From JBBDYH01 sp040901795 (GTDB taxonomy: Bacteria; Planctomycetota; Planctomycetia; Pirellulales; JALHPA01): DNA of 52,087 nucleotides. This document shows, one piece after another, positions 7,568 through 16,400 of the stretch (positions are counted from its first letter, which is position 1; each line of letters begins with the position of its first letter). A program made the position numbers and the translations under genes. The DNA lies in NCBI GenBank assembly GCA_040901795.1, contig JBBDYH010000010.1, positions 1-52,087 of the forward strand, given 5' to 3'. The notes under the pieces were generated by a model. The model was not told the origin of the DNA, did no database searches, and saw only the letters and a program-made list of their open reading frames with translations.

Positions 7568-8644
7568 TCAGCCCGCCTCTTGCCATTTCGCCGAAACGAC
7601 CTCCGAGAGCTTCAATTCCAGATCGGACTGTCCGCTAAGGAACTCCAGTCCCACGCGGACTGCGTAGAGCGGCTTGTCGCCCAGTCGGTCGAGACCGATT
7701 TTCACCAGGTCTTTCTGTGTGCAGAGGACTGCGGCGACTTCGGCCTGACGCGCCCATTCGGCCAGCGACATTAAGTCGCTCCGCACGTACGGATGATGGT
7801 CGGGAAACTCGCGGAACAGGCTCACTTCGTAGCCGCAACTGGCCAGCGTGTGCCGAAAACCGGCCGGGTTGCCGATGCCGCAGAAAGCTCCCACCCGCTG
7901 TCCGCGCACCGCGTCGAGCGGTGTTTCTTCACCGGTGGACGAGACGAGCGCGACGGGTTTGTGGACACACTCCGCCCACACGGCGAGGGGAGCCAATCGA
8001 GCGACGCGCGTTTGCACGCCCGCGCGATCGTCGGGCACAAGCATGTCGGCGCGCGTCAGGACGATAACATCGGCGCGCGCCAGTCCATGGAGCGGTTCGC
8101 GGAGTGTGCCTCGTGGAAAGACATGCTCAAAGCCGAAGGGCTCCTGCGAGTCGAGGAGCACGATATCTAAGTCGCGGGCGATCCGCCGGTGCTGAAAAGC
8201 ATCGTCCAGCACGATCGCCTGACACTCGAACTCCTCGATTGCCATCTGCGCCGCCGCGACCCGGTCGGGATTTTGCACGTGCGGCACGTCGGGGAGTTTT
8301 TGTTCGAGCTCCAGCGCCTCGTCGTTGGCCCCGCCGTCTTCGGCCTTGTAGCCGCGGCTGACGATCGTCACGCGGATGTCGCGGCCGCGCAGCCGGCGGC
8401 ACACCCACTCCACCATCGGCGTCTTGCCAGTACCGCCGAGCGTGATGTTGCCGATGCTGATCACCGGCACGCCGACGCGTTCGACCGGCCTGCCGCCGCT
8501 GTCGAACTGCCGGTTGCGCCAGCGGACCGCCAGGCTATAGGGCACTTCGGCCAGGCGCAGCGCCCCGCGGGCCACGGTCGCCCCCACGCCGCGGCGTTTG
8601 CCGCTGACGAGATCGCGGAACTTGGAGGCGAGGGAGTCCTGCAC
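7568..8644 (-). CDS. lpxK: Tetraacyldisaccharide 4'-kinase
   Basis: A protein of 358 aa that phosphorylates the 4' position of the lipid A disaccharide precursor at the inner membrane. The P-loop GGTGKTP is at residues 70-76, preceded by VISIGNITLG as in the family, and DDAFQHRR, the second family signature, begins at 147. The N-terminal segment (residues 20-43) is amphipathic to hydrophobic, as expected for membrane association. It shows that the organism can make lipid A, in agreement with the flgH and flgI ring genes. No other lpx gene is adjacent. Confidence 0.95.
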   Translation of the reverse strand: MQDSLASKFRDLVSGKRRGVGATVARGALRLAEVPYSLAVRWRNRQFDSGGRPVERVGVPVISIGNITLGGTGKTPMVEWVCRRLRGRDIRVTIVSRGYKAEDGGANDEALELEQKLPDVPHVQNPDRVAAAQMAIEEFECQAIVLDDAFQHRRIARDLDIVLLDSQEPFGFEHVFPRGTLREPLHGLARADVIVLTRADMLVPDDRAGVQTRVARLAPLAVWAECVHKPVALVSSTGEETPLDAVRGQRVGAFCGIGNPAGFRHTLASCGYEVSLFREFPDHHPYVRSDLMSLAEWARQAEVAAVLCTQKDLVKIGLDRLGDKPLYAVRVGLEFLSGQSDLELKLSEVVSAKWQEAG

Positions 8645-8666
8645 GGTAATTGACCGCTAAGGAGAA

Positions 8667-8842
8667 GGGGATAGGGGGATACGCAGGGAGATAAGGGGAT
8701 GAAGGCAGAAGAGAAAGGGACGACGCTTCAGATGTCTTCAATTGAAGGGGATAAGGGGATACGCAGGGAGATGAGGGGATGAAGGCAGAGGACGATCCTC
8801 TGCATCTCGCTATCTCACTGCGTATCCCCCGATCTCCTTCTC
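8667..8842. repeat. Direct and inverted GGGGAT-type repeats between lpxK and the dehydrogenase
   Basis: Two direct copies of a roughly 44-bp unit (GGGGATA...GGGGATACGCAGGGAGAT, then AGGGGATGAAGGCAGA) lie at 8667-8710 and 8747-8790. A third, inverted and shortened, arm is at 8803-8842. A short perfect hairpin GCAGAGGA-CGA-TCCTCTGC sits between them. The whole 209-bp gap upstream of lpxK consists of this material; no gene is seen. Confidence 0.75.
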
Positions 8843-8853
8843 AAGAACCGTCA

Positions 8854-9954
8854 CTATTTGCGCAAACGATCACAAATCGCCTGGGCCATTTCGCGGGTCC
8901 CGACGGCGGTCGGATCATTGCGGTCGGGCTTGAGGTCGTACGTGACGTGTTTTCCCTGGGCGATCACGGCGGCCACCGCCTGCTCCAATCGATTCGCGGC
9001 GTCGTGCTCTTTAAGATGCCGGAGCATCAGCATGCCCGAAAGGATCACCGCCGTAGGGTTAACTTTATTCAACCCCTTGTACTTGGGTGCGCTGCCGTGG
9101 GTGGCTTCAAAGACTGCGCCCTCGGGGCCGATGTTCGCGCCGGGCGCTACACCGAGCCCACCGACGAGCCCTGCCGCCAAATCGCTGACGATGTCGCCGT
9201 ATAAGTTTTCGAGCACCAAGACGTCGTATAGCTCTGGCTTTTGCACGAGCTGCATGCACATGTTGTCGACGATGCGGTCTTCGAATTCGATGTCTTTGTA
9301 TTCACCGGCCACTCGTCGCGCCGTTTCCAGCCACAGGCCGTCGGTGTGCTTCATGATGTTCGCTTTGTGGACGCAAGTGACTTTCTTGCGTCTGTTTAGG
9401 CGTGCATAGTCAAATGCCGCGCGGATGATCCGCTCGCTGCCCGAGACGCTGATCGGCTTGATCGAGACGCCGGTTTCGTCGCGGCCGGTCTTGATCTTGC
9501 CCGACTGGCTGTTGGCGTTGATGTAGTCGAGCAAGGCGGCGGTTTCCGGCTTGCCGCGCTCGAACTCAATCCCTGCGTACAGGTCTTCGGTGTTCTCGCG
9601 GAAGATGACAATGTCGACCTTCACGTCGTTGAAGAACGTTCGCACGCCGGGGTATTGCTTGCAGGGACGGATGCAGGCGTAAAGTCCGAGAGCTTGCCGC
9701 AAGTAGACGTTGATGCTGCGAAAGCCGGTGCCGACAGGCGTGGTGATCGGCGCCTTGAGCGCGCACTTCGTCCGCTTGACGCTCTCCATCGTCGCGTCGG
9801 GCAACGGCGTGCCGACACGGGCCATCACATCGACGCCTGCCTCCTGAATGTCCCAATGGATCGCCACGCCGGTGGCGTCGATGCAGCCGCGCGCCGCCTC
9901 CGCCAACTCGGGACCGGTCCCATCGCCGGTGATCAGGGTAACGTCGTGCGCCAT
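8854..9954 (-). CDS. Isocitrate dehydrogenase
   Basis: A protein of 366 aa that oxidatively decarboxylates isocitrate to 2-oxoglutarate in the citric acid cycle. The start at 9954 (MAHDVTLITGDGTGPEL) is preceded by AAGGAA eight bases upstream, better than the ATG at 9975. Substrate-binding motifs are FRSINVYLRQ, IFRENTEDLYAG and the LYGDIVSDLAAGLVGGLG segment. The coenzyme loop reads HGSAPKYKGLNKVNP: the Lys, Tyr and Val that select NADP in the E. coli enzyme are present, but the later Arg of that set is replaced by Pro (HVTYDLKP). NADP use is therefore likely but not certain. Isopropylmalate dehydrogenase is less likely given the RENTEDLYAG and PKY motifs. Confidence 0.9.
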   Translation of the reverse strand: MAHDVTLITGDGTGPELAEAARGCIDATGVAIHWDIQEAGVDVMARVGTPLPDATMESVKRTKCALKAPITTPVGTGFRSINVYLRQALGLYACIRPCKQYPGVRTFFNDVKVDIVIFRENTEDLYAGIEFERGKPETAALLDYINANSQSGKIKTGRDETGVSIKPISVSGSERIIRAAFDYARLNRRKKVTCVHKANIMKHTDGLWLETARRVAGEYKDIEFEDRIVDNMCMQLVQKPELYDVLVLENLYGDIVSDLAAGLVGGLGVAPGANIGPEGAVFEATHGSAPKYKGLNKVNPTAVILSGMLMLRHLKEHDAANRLEQAVAAVIAQGKHVTYDLKPDRNDPTAVGTREMAQAICDRLRK

Positions 9955-10136
9955 GAAAGCGGTTCCTTGCGGCAAAACCGAGAATGAGGATGACGAGCGT
10001 TCAGAATAGGGGGCTAACTGCCGATCGTCAACGTGCTAGATGGGCCGGATTCCGTTGCGAATAGAATAACAAGCGCCTTATAGTAGAGACGCCGCTTCTT
10101 TGAACGATTAGCGCCGCTGGAACGGCGGGAGTCACT

Positions 10137-10409
10137 ATGTCGCATGGATCAGTGCCAAACGATACCTCGCCCGAAGTCGAGCAAATGCAAGTCGAGCTCT
10201 ATCGGCACATGACGCCGAGCCGCAAGTGGGAGCTGCTCGATGGCCTGTTTCGCATGGCTCGCCAGTTCCATGCGGCCGGGGTACGAATGAAGAATCCACA
10301 GGCCACCGATGAGGAAATCCTCACCGAATGGTTCCGCGCTACCTTGGACGAACACCTCTTCAACGAAGTGCAGCAGTACCGCGATGAGCGAGCCCGCCGA
10401 GCAGTCTGA
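10137..10409 (+). CDS. Small helical protein paired with a nucleotidyltransferase
   Basis: A 90-aa protein preceded by CGGGAG six bases before the ATG. The core MTPSRKWELLDGLFRMARQF...GVRMKNPQATDEEILTEWF is predicted to be all-helical and resembles small proteins that are often encoded directly before minimal nucleotidyltransferases. It overlaps the next gene by 26 bp, which implies co-translation. It could be the antitoxin-like partner of a toxin-antitoxin-like pair; this role is inference from layout. Confidence 0.65.
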   Translation: MSHGSVPNDTSPEVEQMQVELYRHMTPSRKWELLDGLFRMARQFHAAGVRMKNPQATDEEILTEWFRATLDEHLFNEVQQYRDERARRAV

Positions 10410-10968
10410 GGTGATTGGAACGGTGGTCGCCGCGCTCGACCGCATGAGCCTGGCCTATGCGATCGGCGGATCGATCGCCAGCTCGACCTACGGAGCGCCA
10501 CGGTTCACGCAGGACGCCGATATCACCATCGAGCCTTTCGCTGGTAAAGAGGCCGAGTTCGCGGCTCACTTTGAAGCCGACTTTTATGTCAGCATTCCGG
10601 CCATGCAGGAAGCGAATCGGCGTCGCTCCTCATTCAACCTGCTGCATTTAAAATCGGCCTTCAAGATCGACTTCTTCGTGCGGAAGGATCTTCCCTTCGC
10701 AAAATCAGTAATGGAGCGCCGCCGAATTGAGCCTCTATCGCAACTGGATGGTCAACGGCTGTTTCTGGTGTCGCCCGAAGATATCGTGTTACTCAAGTTG
10801 GAATGGTACCGCCTCGGTAACGAAGTATCGGATCGCCAATGGTCGGATGTCGTTGGCGTTCTCAAGATGCAGCGCGACAATCTGGACCGAAAATACCTCC
10901 TCGATTCCGCTGCCACATTGGGCGTCGCAGATTTGCTGGAACGCGCGTCGAGAGAAGCAGGTTGGTAG
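10384..10968 (+). CDS. Nucleotidyltransferase-fold protein (MNT-like)
   Basis: A 194-aa protein starting at ATG 10384 inside the end of the preceding gene. AIGGSIASSTYGAPRFTQDADI carries the GGS...R.T.DAD signature of the minimal nucleotidyltransferase fold, and FKIDFFV supplies the third acidic position. LVSPEDIVLLKLEWYRLGNEVSDRQWSDVVGVL is the C-terminal helical part common to these stand-alone proteins. The fold matches the gene at 133-759, though the sequences differ. The substrate is unknown. Confidence 0.75.
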   Translation: MSEPAEQSEVIGTVVAALDRMSLAYAIGGSIASSTYGAPRFTQDADITIEPFAGKEAEFAAHFEADFYVSIPAMQEANRRRSSFNLLHLKSAFKIDFFVRKDLPFAKSVMERRRIEPLSQLDGQRLFLVSPEDIVLLKLEWYRLGNEVSDRQWSDVVGVLKMQRDNLDRKYLLDSAATLGVADLLERASREAGW

Positions 10969-11107
10969 CGCCGCAGCTACACCTCAGTCTGGTTTTGTGG
11001 CCCTGTTTTCGCTAATATGGCGTTTTCGCCAGTGCTGGTCGGTCGGTTGTCAATCGGTCCGCCAGAAGACATTCCTTTACGCCGTTTAACGTATCTCCAG
11101 ACCATTC

Positions 11108-11455
11108 ATGCCCACGATTACGTTTGTCAAAGAAAAGAAGGAGTTGCAGGTTCCCGTAGGCGCCAATCTGCGGCGTGAGATGATGCAGGCCGGCATCCCG
11201 GTTTATTCGGGACCGCACAAGCTGCTGCATTGCCCGGGGATTTCGATGTGCGGTTCGTGTCGCGTGTTGATCTCAAAGGGAGCGGAGAACGCCAGTCCGA
11301 TGGGCTTCTCGGAGCGAACGCGGCTGAAGATGTCGATTCCCTATATCGGCAACGAAGACATCATGCGGCTTGCCTGCCAGACGCAAGTGATGGGTGATAT
11401 GACCGTCGAGAACACGCCGGGATTGAACCTGTACGGGGATAACTTCTTTAGTTAG
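11108..11455 (+). CDS. 2Fe-2S ferredoxin
   Basis: A 115-aa small electron carrier. Cysteines at 42, 48, 51 and 90 follow the plant-type ferredoxin pattern (HCPGISMCGSC then LACQTQV), so a 2Fe-2S cluster is expected. The N-terminal TITFVKEKKELQVPVGANLRREM matches the beta-grasp fold. No redox partner is adjacent; a P-II gene follows 106 bp downstream. Confidence 0.88.
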   Translation: MPTITFVKEKKELQVPVGANLRREMMQAGIPVYSGPHKLLHCPGISMCGSCRVLISKGAENASPMGFSERTRLKMSIPYIGNEDIMRLACQTQVMGDMTVENTPGLNLYGDNFFS

Positions 11456-11530
11456 TGTCTGGTTGTCTGGTGACCTGTTGGTTCGTCGTCGGGGCGACCT
11501 GTTAGTGTTCTTCTCTGACCACTGACCACT

Positions 11531-11561
11531 GCTGAACCCTGAACCCCGAACCCTGAACCCT
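11531..11561. repeat. Tandem CCCTGAA repeat abutting the P-II start codon
   Basis: Several copies of a 7-8 bp unit (CCCTGAA, with CCCCGAA variants) end directly at the TTG start of the P-II gene. An inverted copy of about 31 bp, matching at most positions, lies at 12621-12651, just upstream of the convergent glycosyltransferase gene. Upstream (11453-11530) are further short CTGGTTGTCTGGTG and GACCACTGACCACTG tracts. Confidence 0.7.
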
Positions 11562-11879
11562 TTGAAGCAGATCCTCGCCCTCGTGAAGCCGTACCTCGCC
11601 GAGAAGGTGCTCGATGCGCTGCGTCGAGCCCCGCTCGAGGCCTGCACGGTTCGCGAGGTGAAAGGCTATGGCCGACAGAAGAGCTACCTCGACCAATACG
11701 CCGAGAGCGAGTACTCGCTGGCGTTTCTGCCGAAGGTCGAGATCACGCTATGGGCGGACGACGCGCGCGTCGAGGAGATCGTCCGCAAGATCGTCGAAGT
11801 GGCGCGAACGGGGCGGATGGGCGACGGCAAGATCTTTGTGCTGCCCGCGGCCAAGGATCAGGCTGTGATCGACTTCTGA
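11562..11879 (+). CDS. P-II nitrogen regulatory protein
   Basis: A 105-aa signal protein that reports 2-oxoglutarate and ATP/ADP to nitrogen-metabolism targets. The frame starts at TTG 11562, which places the family's opening MKQILALVKPYLAEKVLDAL exactly; no ATG is available. The T-loop GYGRQKSYLDQYAESEYS keeps Tyr at position 51, the residue uridylylated in GlnB/GlnK, although the usual RGAEY is AESEY here. The B-loop TGRMGDGKIFVLP is intact. No ammonium transporter gene lies nearby, so I do not assign GlnB versus GlnK. Confidence 0.9.
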   Translation: MKQILALVKPYLAEKVLDALRRAPLEACTVREVKGYGRQKSYLDQYAESEYSLAFLPKVEITLWADDARVEEIVRKIVEVARTGRMGDGKIFVLPAAKDQAVIDF

Positions 11880-11881
11880 AT

Positions 11882-12619
11882 TCAACCCCGCACCATTGAC
11901 TGCCCCGGCGCGCCGAAGCTGGCGCCGAGCACGTGCGCGGGGATGGCGTGTGGACCGCGGAGTTTGCCTTTCGCAGCCGCGCGCATCTCGTCGCGGTACT
12001 TGAACCAGATGTCGGCATGCGGATGGTCGAGGTACTCCTTGAACCACGGGCCGCCGTTGGTGTAGTGGATCAGCTTCGTGGTGTCGTCCATCCAATCGAG
12101 GGTATTCCAGGTTTTGGGCAGCTCGCCGATCTGGGCATCGGGGATGTCTTGAAAACGGTGCAGGTACGCGCCGGTCTGCATCTCGACCACGTCCTTGCTC
12201 CAGAGCCGCAGCTTGGCGCAGTCCATGAGCATCATGCTCGACCAGTTCTTGCGCGGATAGCTGGACTGCACGGCGCCGTACATTTTGACCGTGTTCGCGG
12301 GGCTATAGTCGTGCTGAACGACCCGCAAAGCGTACGGACGCATGTCGAGATCGTCGAGCTCCTTCGCGTCGGCAAAGCAAAGCATATCGTTATCGAGGAA
12401 CAGCGCCTTCCCCTGAAAGTTGCACAGGTGCGGCGCCAGGAACCGCGAGTAGGTGAACTCGGTCGAGGCCAGCGGATCGTGCTTGCGGTCGAGGCGGAGT
12501 TCGTCGAGCTTGAGATAGTGGATCTCAAGCGGGATCGACGCGTGCTTAAGCAGACTGTAGCGAAGCACGTCGGCAGGTTCCGGAAAGCGCGAGTCCCAAC
12601 CAATGAAGATGCGGAACAT
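11882..12619 (-). CDS. Putative glycosyltransferase, GT-A/family 8-like
   Basis: A 245-aa protein. MFRIFIGWDSRFPEPADVL is an opening strand typical of small family-8-like transferases, and KALFLDNDMLCFADAKEL contains the DxD (DND) metal-binding motif after a predicted strand. The C-terminal HYTNGGPWFKEY with His also fits a metal/donor site. It ends two bases from the end of the convergent P-II gene. The sugar and acceptor are unknown; being next to fliS/fliD it could act on filament protein or on surface sugars (inference). Confidence 0.7.
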   Translation of the reverse strand: MFRIFIGWDSRFPEPADVLRYSLLKHASIPLEIHYLKLDELRLDRKHDPLASTEFTYSRFLAPHLCNFQGKALFLDNDMLCFADAKELDDLDMRPYALRVVQHDYSPANTVKMYGAVQSSYPRKNWSSMMLMDCAKLRLWSKDVVEMQTGAYLHRFQDIPDAQIGELPKTWNTLDWMDDTTKLIHYTNGGPWFKEYLDHPHADIWFKYRDEMRAAAKGKLRGPHAIPAHVLGASFGAPGQSMVRG

Positions 12620-12620
12620 A

Positions 12621-12854
12621 GGGTTCAGAATTCGGGGTTCAGGGTTCAGGGAGTTGGAGTTCAGCCTTTAGGCTGTCTGCGGCCCGCCGCGGCGGGAAGT
12701 CCAACAAGGTCCATCCCTTTCATCGGAGCGCGGCACAATCGGAATCGATGGAAAAATCGATAAAGTCGTGGCGAAGTCAGCATGGCAGAGCCTTGCGGGC
12801 AGTGCGTTCCCAGGCAGAGCCGGGCAGAGCCTGGAAACGAGCCCCCAACTTGCT
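12621..12854. repeat. Repeat-filled gap between the glycosyltransferase and fliS
   Basis: It holds the inverted copy of the TTCAGGG tandem (12621-12651), one arm of the GGAGTTCAGCCTTTAGGCTG family (12654-12680), and at about 12780-12845 a GGCAGAGCCTTGCGGGCAG / TTCCCAGGCAGAG element related to the one at 44331-44485. No convincing gene is seen. Confidence 0.65.
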
Positions 12855-13292
12855 CTACGCCTGCAAGGAGAATCCGGTGCGGGCCAGCGGTGAGTCGGCC
12901 GCGGCGGGCGGGGGCGCGTCGGCCAGACGAGTGCAAAGGGTCTGCCAGGTTTCGCGTTCGACCTGCAGGACCGAGATCGCCTCGTCGAGCTGGCCCGCGT
13001 CGGAGCGCAGGTGTGCAGCGACCAGGCAGCGGAACACAAATGCGTAGATCGCCGAGATTTTGCCGGCTAGCGCTCGGTCGGCATCGGGCCGGATGCCGGC
13101 CATGATCTCGGTGACAATCTGCTGGCAGCGCAGGACGGCTTCGCCCGCTTCGGCGTTTTCGCCTGTGCGCCATTGCTCCTTGGCCTTGACCGCAAAGCGT
13201 ATCGCCGCGTCGATGAGCATGAGCTGCAACTTCTGCGGGGGTGCGGTCATCACTTCGGTGACCAGGTATTCTTGTCGGCTGTTTGCGTCCAT
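12855..13292 (-). CDS. fliS: Flagellar export chaperone FliS
   Basis: A 145-aa helical protein that binds the flagellin C-terminus and keeps it unpolymerised before export. The family pattern is clear: YLVTEVMTAPPQKLQLMLIDAAIRF near the start, then helices with LRCQQIVTEIMAGI and AIYAFVFRCLVAAHL. I start it at 13292 (MDANSRQEYL), where AAAGGA lies about seven bases upstream; the longer frame begins in repeat DNA. It lies downstream of fliD on the same strand, the usual order. Confidence 0.92.
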   Translation of the reverse strand: MDANSRQEYLVTEVMTAPPQKLQLMLIDAAIRFAVKAKEQWRTGENAEAGEAVLRCQQIVTEIMAGIRPDADRALAGKISAIYAFVFRCLVAAHLRSDAGQLDEAISVLQVERETWQTLCTRLADAPPPAAADSPLARTGFSLQA

Positions 13293-13313
13293 GACGAATC
13301 CTTTCGCCTTATG

Positions 13314-13442
13314 TGTCATTCTGAGCGGGGGTCATTCTGAGCGGGGTCATTCTGAGCGCAGCGAAGAATCTGAAGTGGCGAGGAGATTCTTCGCTGCGCT
13401 CAGAATGACAGTTCCTCGAATGACAGTTTCTCAGAATGACAG
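13314..13442. repeat. Large nested hairpin repeat between fliS and fliD
   Basis: A 26-bp perfect stem, 13346-13371 against 13384-13409, around GTCATTCTGAGCGCAGCGAA, with a 12-nt loop. Partial copies of the outer arm are stacked on both sides: TCATTCTGAG recurs near 13315 and 13332, and GAATGACAG near 13416 and 13434. The type of sequence is known as a dispersed repeat in many bacterial genomes. Confidence 0.85.
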
Positions 13443-13447
13443 GCCCG

Positions 13448-16400
13448 TTATTGACTCGGTTGGAATATCGGTATCGGCGCGATGGCGCTTAAGGCGGCCA
13501 GGCTCGATTGCAGCTTGGCGATGACGGTCTCGGAATGCTGAAAGCTCTTCAGCAGCCGCTCGCGTTGATTCTCCAGCCGCACGTTCCAGACGTCGATCCG
13601 CTGTTGGTTCACTTCGATTTTGCGCGTGAGGACCGTTACACGTCCGACGAGCACCGTGTCGCCGATTCCGGTGAGCTGCTCGATGAGGCTATCGAAACGA
13701 TCCGACAGGCCGGTCTCGTCGGCCGAAAAGAACTCGGTGACGTTGGCCGGGTCTGCGGCGAATCGCTCGCTGAGCTTGGCTTCGTCGAGCCGGAGCTGAC
13801 CATTTGCTTCCAGGCTGATTCCCACCGCTTCGAGCGATTGGAAAACGCCCGCGCCGACAATTCGCCCGGAAACCAGTTGGTTGAGGTCGTTCTCCGCGCG
13901 CAGCACTCGGCCATCGCCTTGCAGCACGGCGGCCGTTTGTGTGGTCTCGTCGAACCGCGTCAGCTCCTTGATCTTATCGCGGACCTTGTTGTACGCGTCG
14001 ACGAAATCTTTGACCGCCTTGACCAGGTTCACATCGGTCGGCGCAACGCTGATCGTCACCGGCTCGGCGCTCGCGCCTTTGACCGTAAGCGTGATGTCGG
14101 GCAGCACGCCCGCAAACGTGTTGTTGCTCGAAGAAGCAATGACGCCCCCCGCGCCGGCGGGTCCGATTTGCAATAAAGCGTCCTGGGCCTTGACCGATTC
14201 CGCAAGCGTGAAGTTGACTGCGGACGTGTCCCAAAGAAGCTCGCCTGCTTTGCCGGAGCTCTGGTTGAACAGCGTGAAGCGGAACGGCTTGACCGTCGAG
14301 CCGTCGTGGAAGACCGACGCGCGCACGCGTGTGGTCACTTCGTTGATGCGGCTGACGAGGTCCTGGAGCGTGTCGGTGTCGCTCAGTTCGATGCGATGCG
14401 TCGTCGAGCCCTCGATGACTTGTTTTTCCGCACCATCGACCGTCTTGGTGGTCGCTGCACCCAACAAGCCGAGGTCGCGGGCGGTGGTGCTGTTTCCCTC
14501 TTCGACTTTGAGCGAGGTGCCGGTCGTTGCTTTGCCGATCAGCAGAATTCCGTCCCCCGCGTCGTTGATCCGGGCCTCGACTAGCAAATCGAGTTGCCCG
14601 ATCTCTTCCAGCACGTCGCCGATCGTGCGATGGCTGCTGTCGATCGTCAGCGTCTTGGTCGTCCCGGCGTTGTCGGTGATTTTGACCGTGCCAAACGTCA
14701 CCCCGGCGCCGCCGTTGAGCGAGCTGAGCGTCGTCGCTTCGTTGAGCACTTGCCGGCGGAGCGAGCCGCTCGACGTGCTGTTCTCGGCGGCGTTGATCGT
14801 CAGGCCTAGTTTGTCTGCGGTGTTCGTGGCGTCGGCATTGTCCACGATCAGGTTCCCGGCGGTCGACCCCGTCGTATCACGCAGGATGATGCCGTTGCGG
14901 GCGGCATTCAGTTCAGCCGCGATGCGGACGCCCGCCGTGTTGATCGCTTCGAGAATGTCATCCACCGTCGCGGCCGCCGTCAAATCGGCCGTTGCCGTGG
15001 CGCCGCTGCGATCGATCAAGCCCACTTCGCCAAGCGCGCCAAACCCCTTGCCCCCGTTAAGGCTGGCCGCAAGCGAAGTCTTTAAGCCGGCCAACAGGCG
15101 GCGGCCAGTGATCGTATCGACGCTGACCGCGCCATCGAGGCCCAGGTCTTCGGCCGAATGCGAGCCGTTAAGCTGCTCGACTTTGAATACAACGCCCTTG
15201 TCGATTGACAGATCCGTGAGCACCAGGTTGTTGTTGGCGCCCAGCGAGGCTCGCAGCTTGTCGGGCGCCGCGGCGTTGATCACCTCGAGCACCTGCCCGA
15301 TCGAAATGTCCTCGGTCTTCGACGATTCCGCGATGAGCGCGCCGCCGCTGGTGAACGCCGTATCGGCCGAAGTCACCAGGCCGCTTCCGTTGTTGTCGAT
15401 CGCGTTCTTGGCGGTAAATACCTGACTGGCGGTCGGGTCGTCTTCCAGCGCGGCGATGATGTCGTTGGCCGTCGTGCTCCCCGTTGCGATATGAAACGTC
15501 AGCTCGCGATTCAGCGGGTCGGTATCGTTGTAAGCGACTGTTTCATTGCCCTTCGTAATAGCAGGGTCATCAACGAATCGAATCGCGACGTTGTCATAGT
15601 CGTTGCCAGGCTCAATCGCTTCAAAGATCAACGCGGCGTGCGGGCCGCCGGGCGTTTTGGCGGTGGCCTTGGGCGCTGTGGTCTTGGTCCCGTCAGTGCG
15701 GGCGACGAACCCGCTGCCGTCGCCCCCTTGGGCTCGCGCGGCGGTAAAGTCGTCCGACGCAGCCGCATCGCGCGCGAGCGCCGCAATGACCTGGTCGGCC
15801 GTCGTGGCCCCCTCTTCGATGTGGAAGATCAGCCTCTTCTCTTCGGCGTCGTATTCGACGGTTTCTTGGCCCGCCGTGACCGCGTTATCATCGACGAATA
15901 GGATGTCTACGCCGTCAAAGTCGGGTCCGGCATTCGCCGCTTTAAACGTGATCGACGCGTTGACACCGTTAACCGACTCGGTCGTGGCCTGGGCAAACGT
16001 GGCGGCAGTGGTCAGCTTGTTGAAGTCAATGTCCAGGCGGCTGCCGTCCCGGACGGTGATCCGCAGATCGCCGGCAAACCCGTCGAAGCGCACCCCGTTG
16101 CCGTCGTTGAGATGCGAGAGGGTCAGGTCTTCGAACAGGTTAACCACGTCCTGCCCATCGACCCGGTCCGCGGCGACGTTGATGCCCCCCAGACCGAGCG
16201 AGGCGGCTGTCGTACCGCCGACCTCTTCGACCTTCAGATTGGAAAGGGCCGCGCCCGTTTCGTCGATCAGGCGGATGCTGTCGTTGTGAACGGTCGCCCG
16301 CACGCCGAGGGACTGGTTCGAATTGATCGCGTCGAGGACCTCGTCGATGTTGCGGGCCAGCGACAGGTCGATCTCGGCGGCCGTTCCGCTGCGGTCGGTA

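Noticed and set aside
13314..13442. CRISPR array
   Set aside because: The repeated units are unequal, inverted relative to each other and without regular unique spacers; it is a nested hairpin.
13881..15425. A 514-aa open frame on the plus strand opposite fliD
   Set aside because: Its translation is low-complexity Ser/Ala/Pro with no domain pattern, and the minus-strand frame encodes FliD over the whole stretch. It reflects the base composition of the opposite strand.
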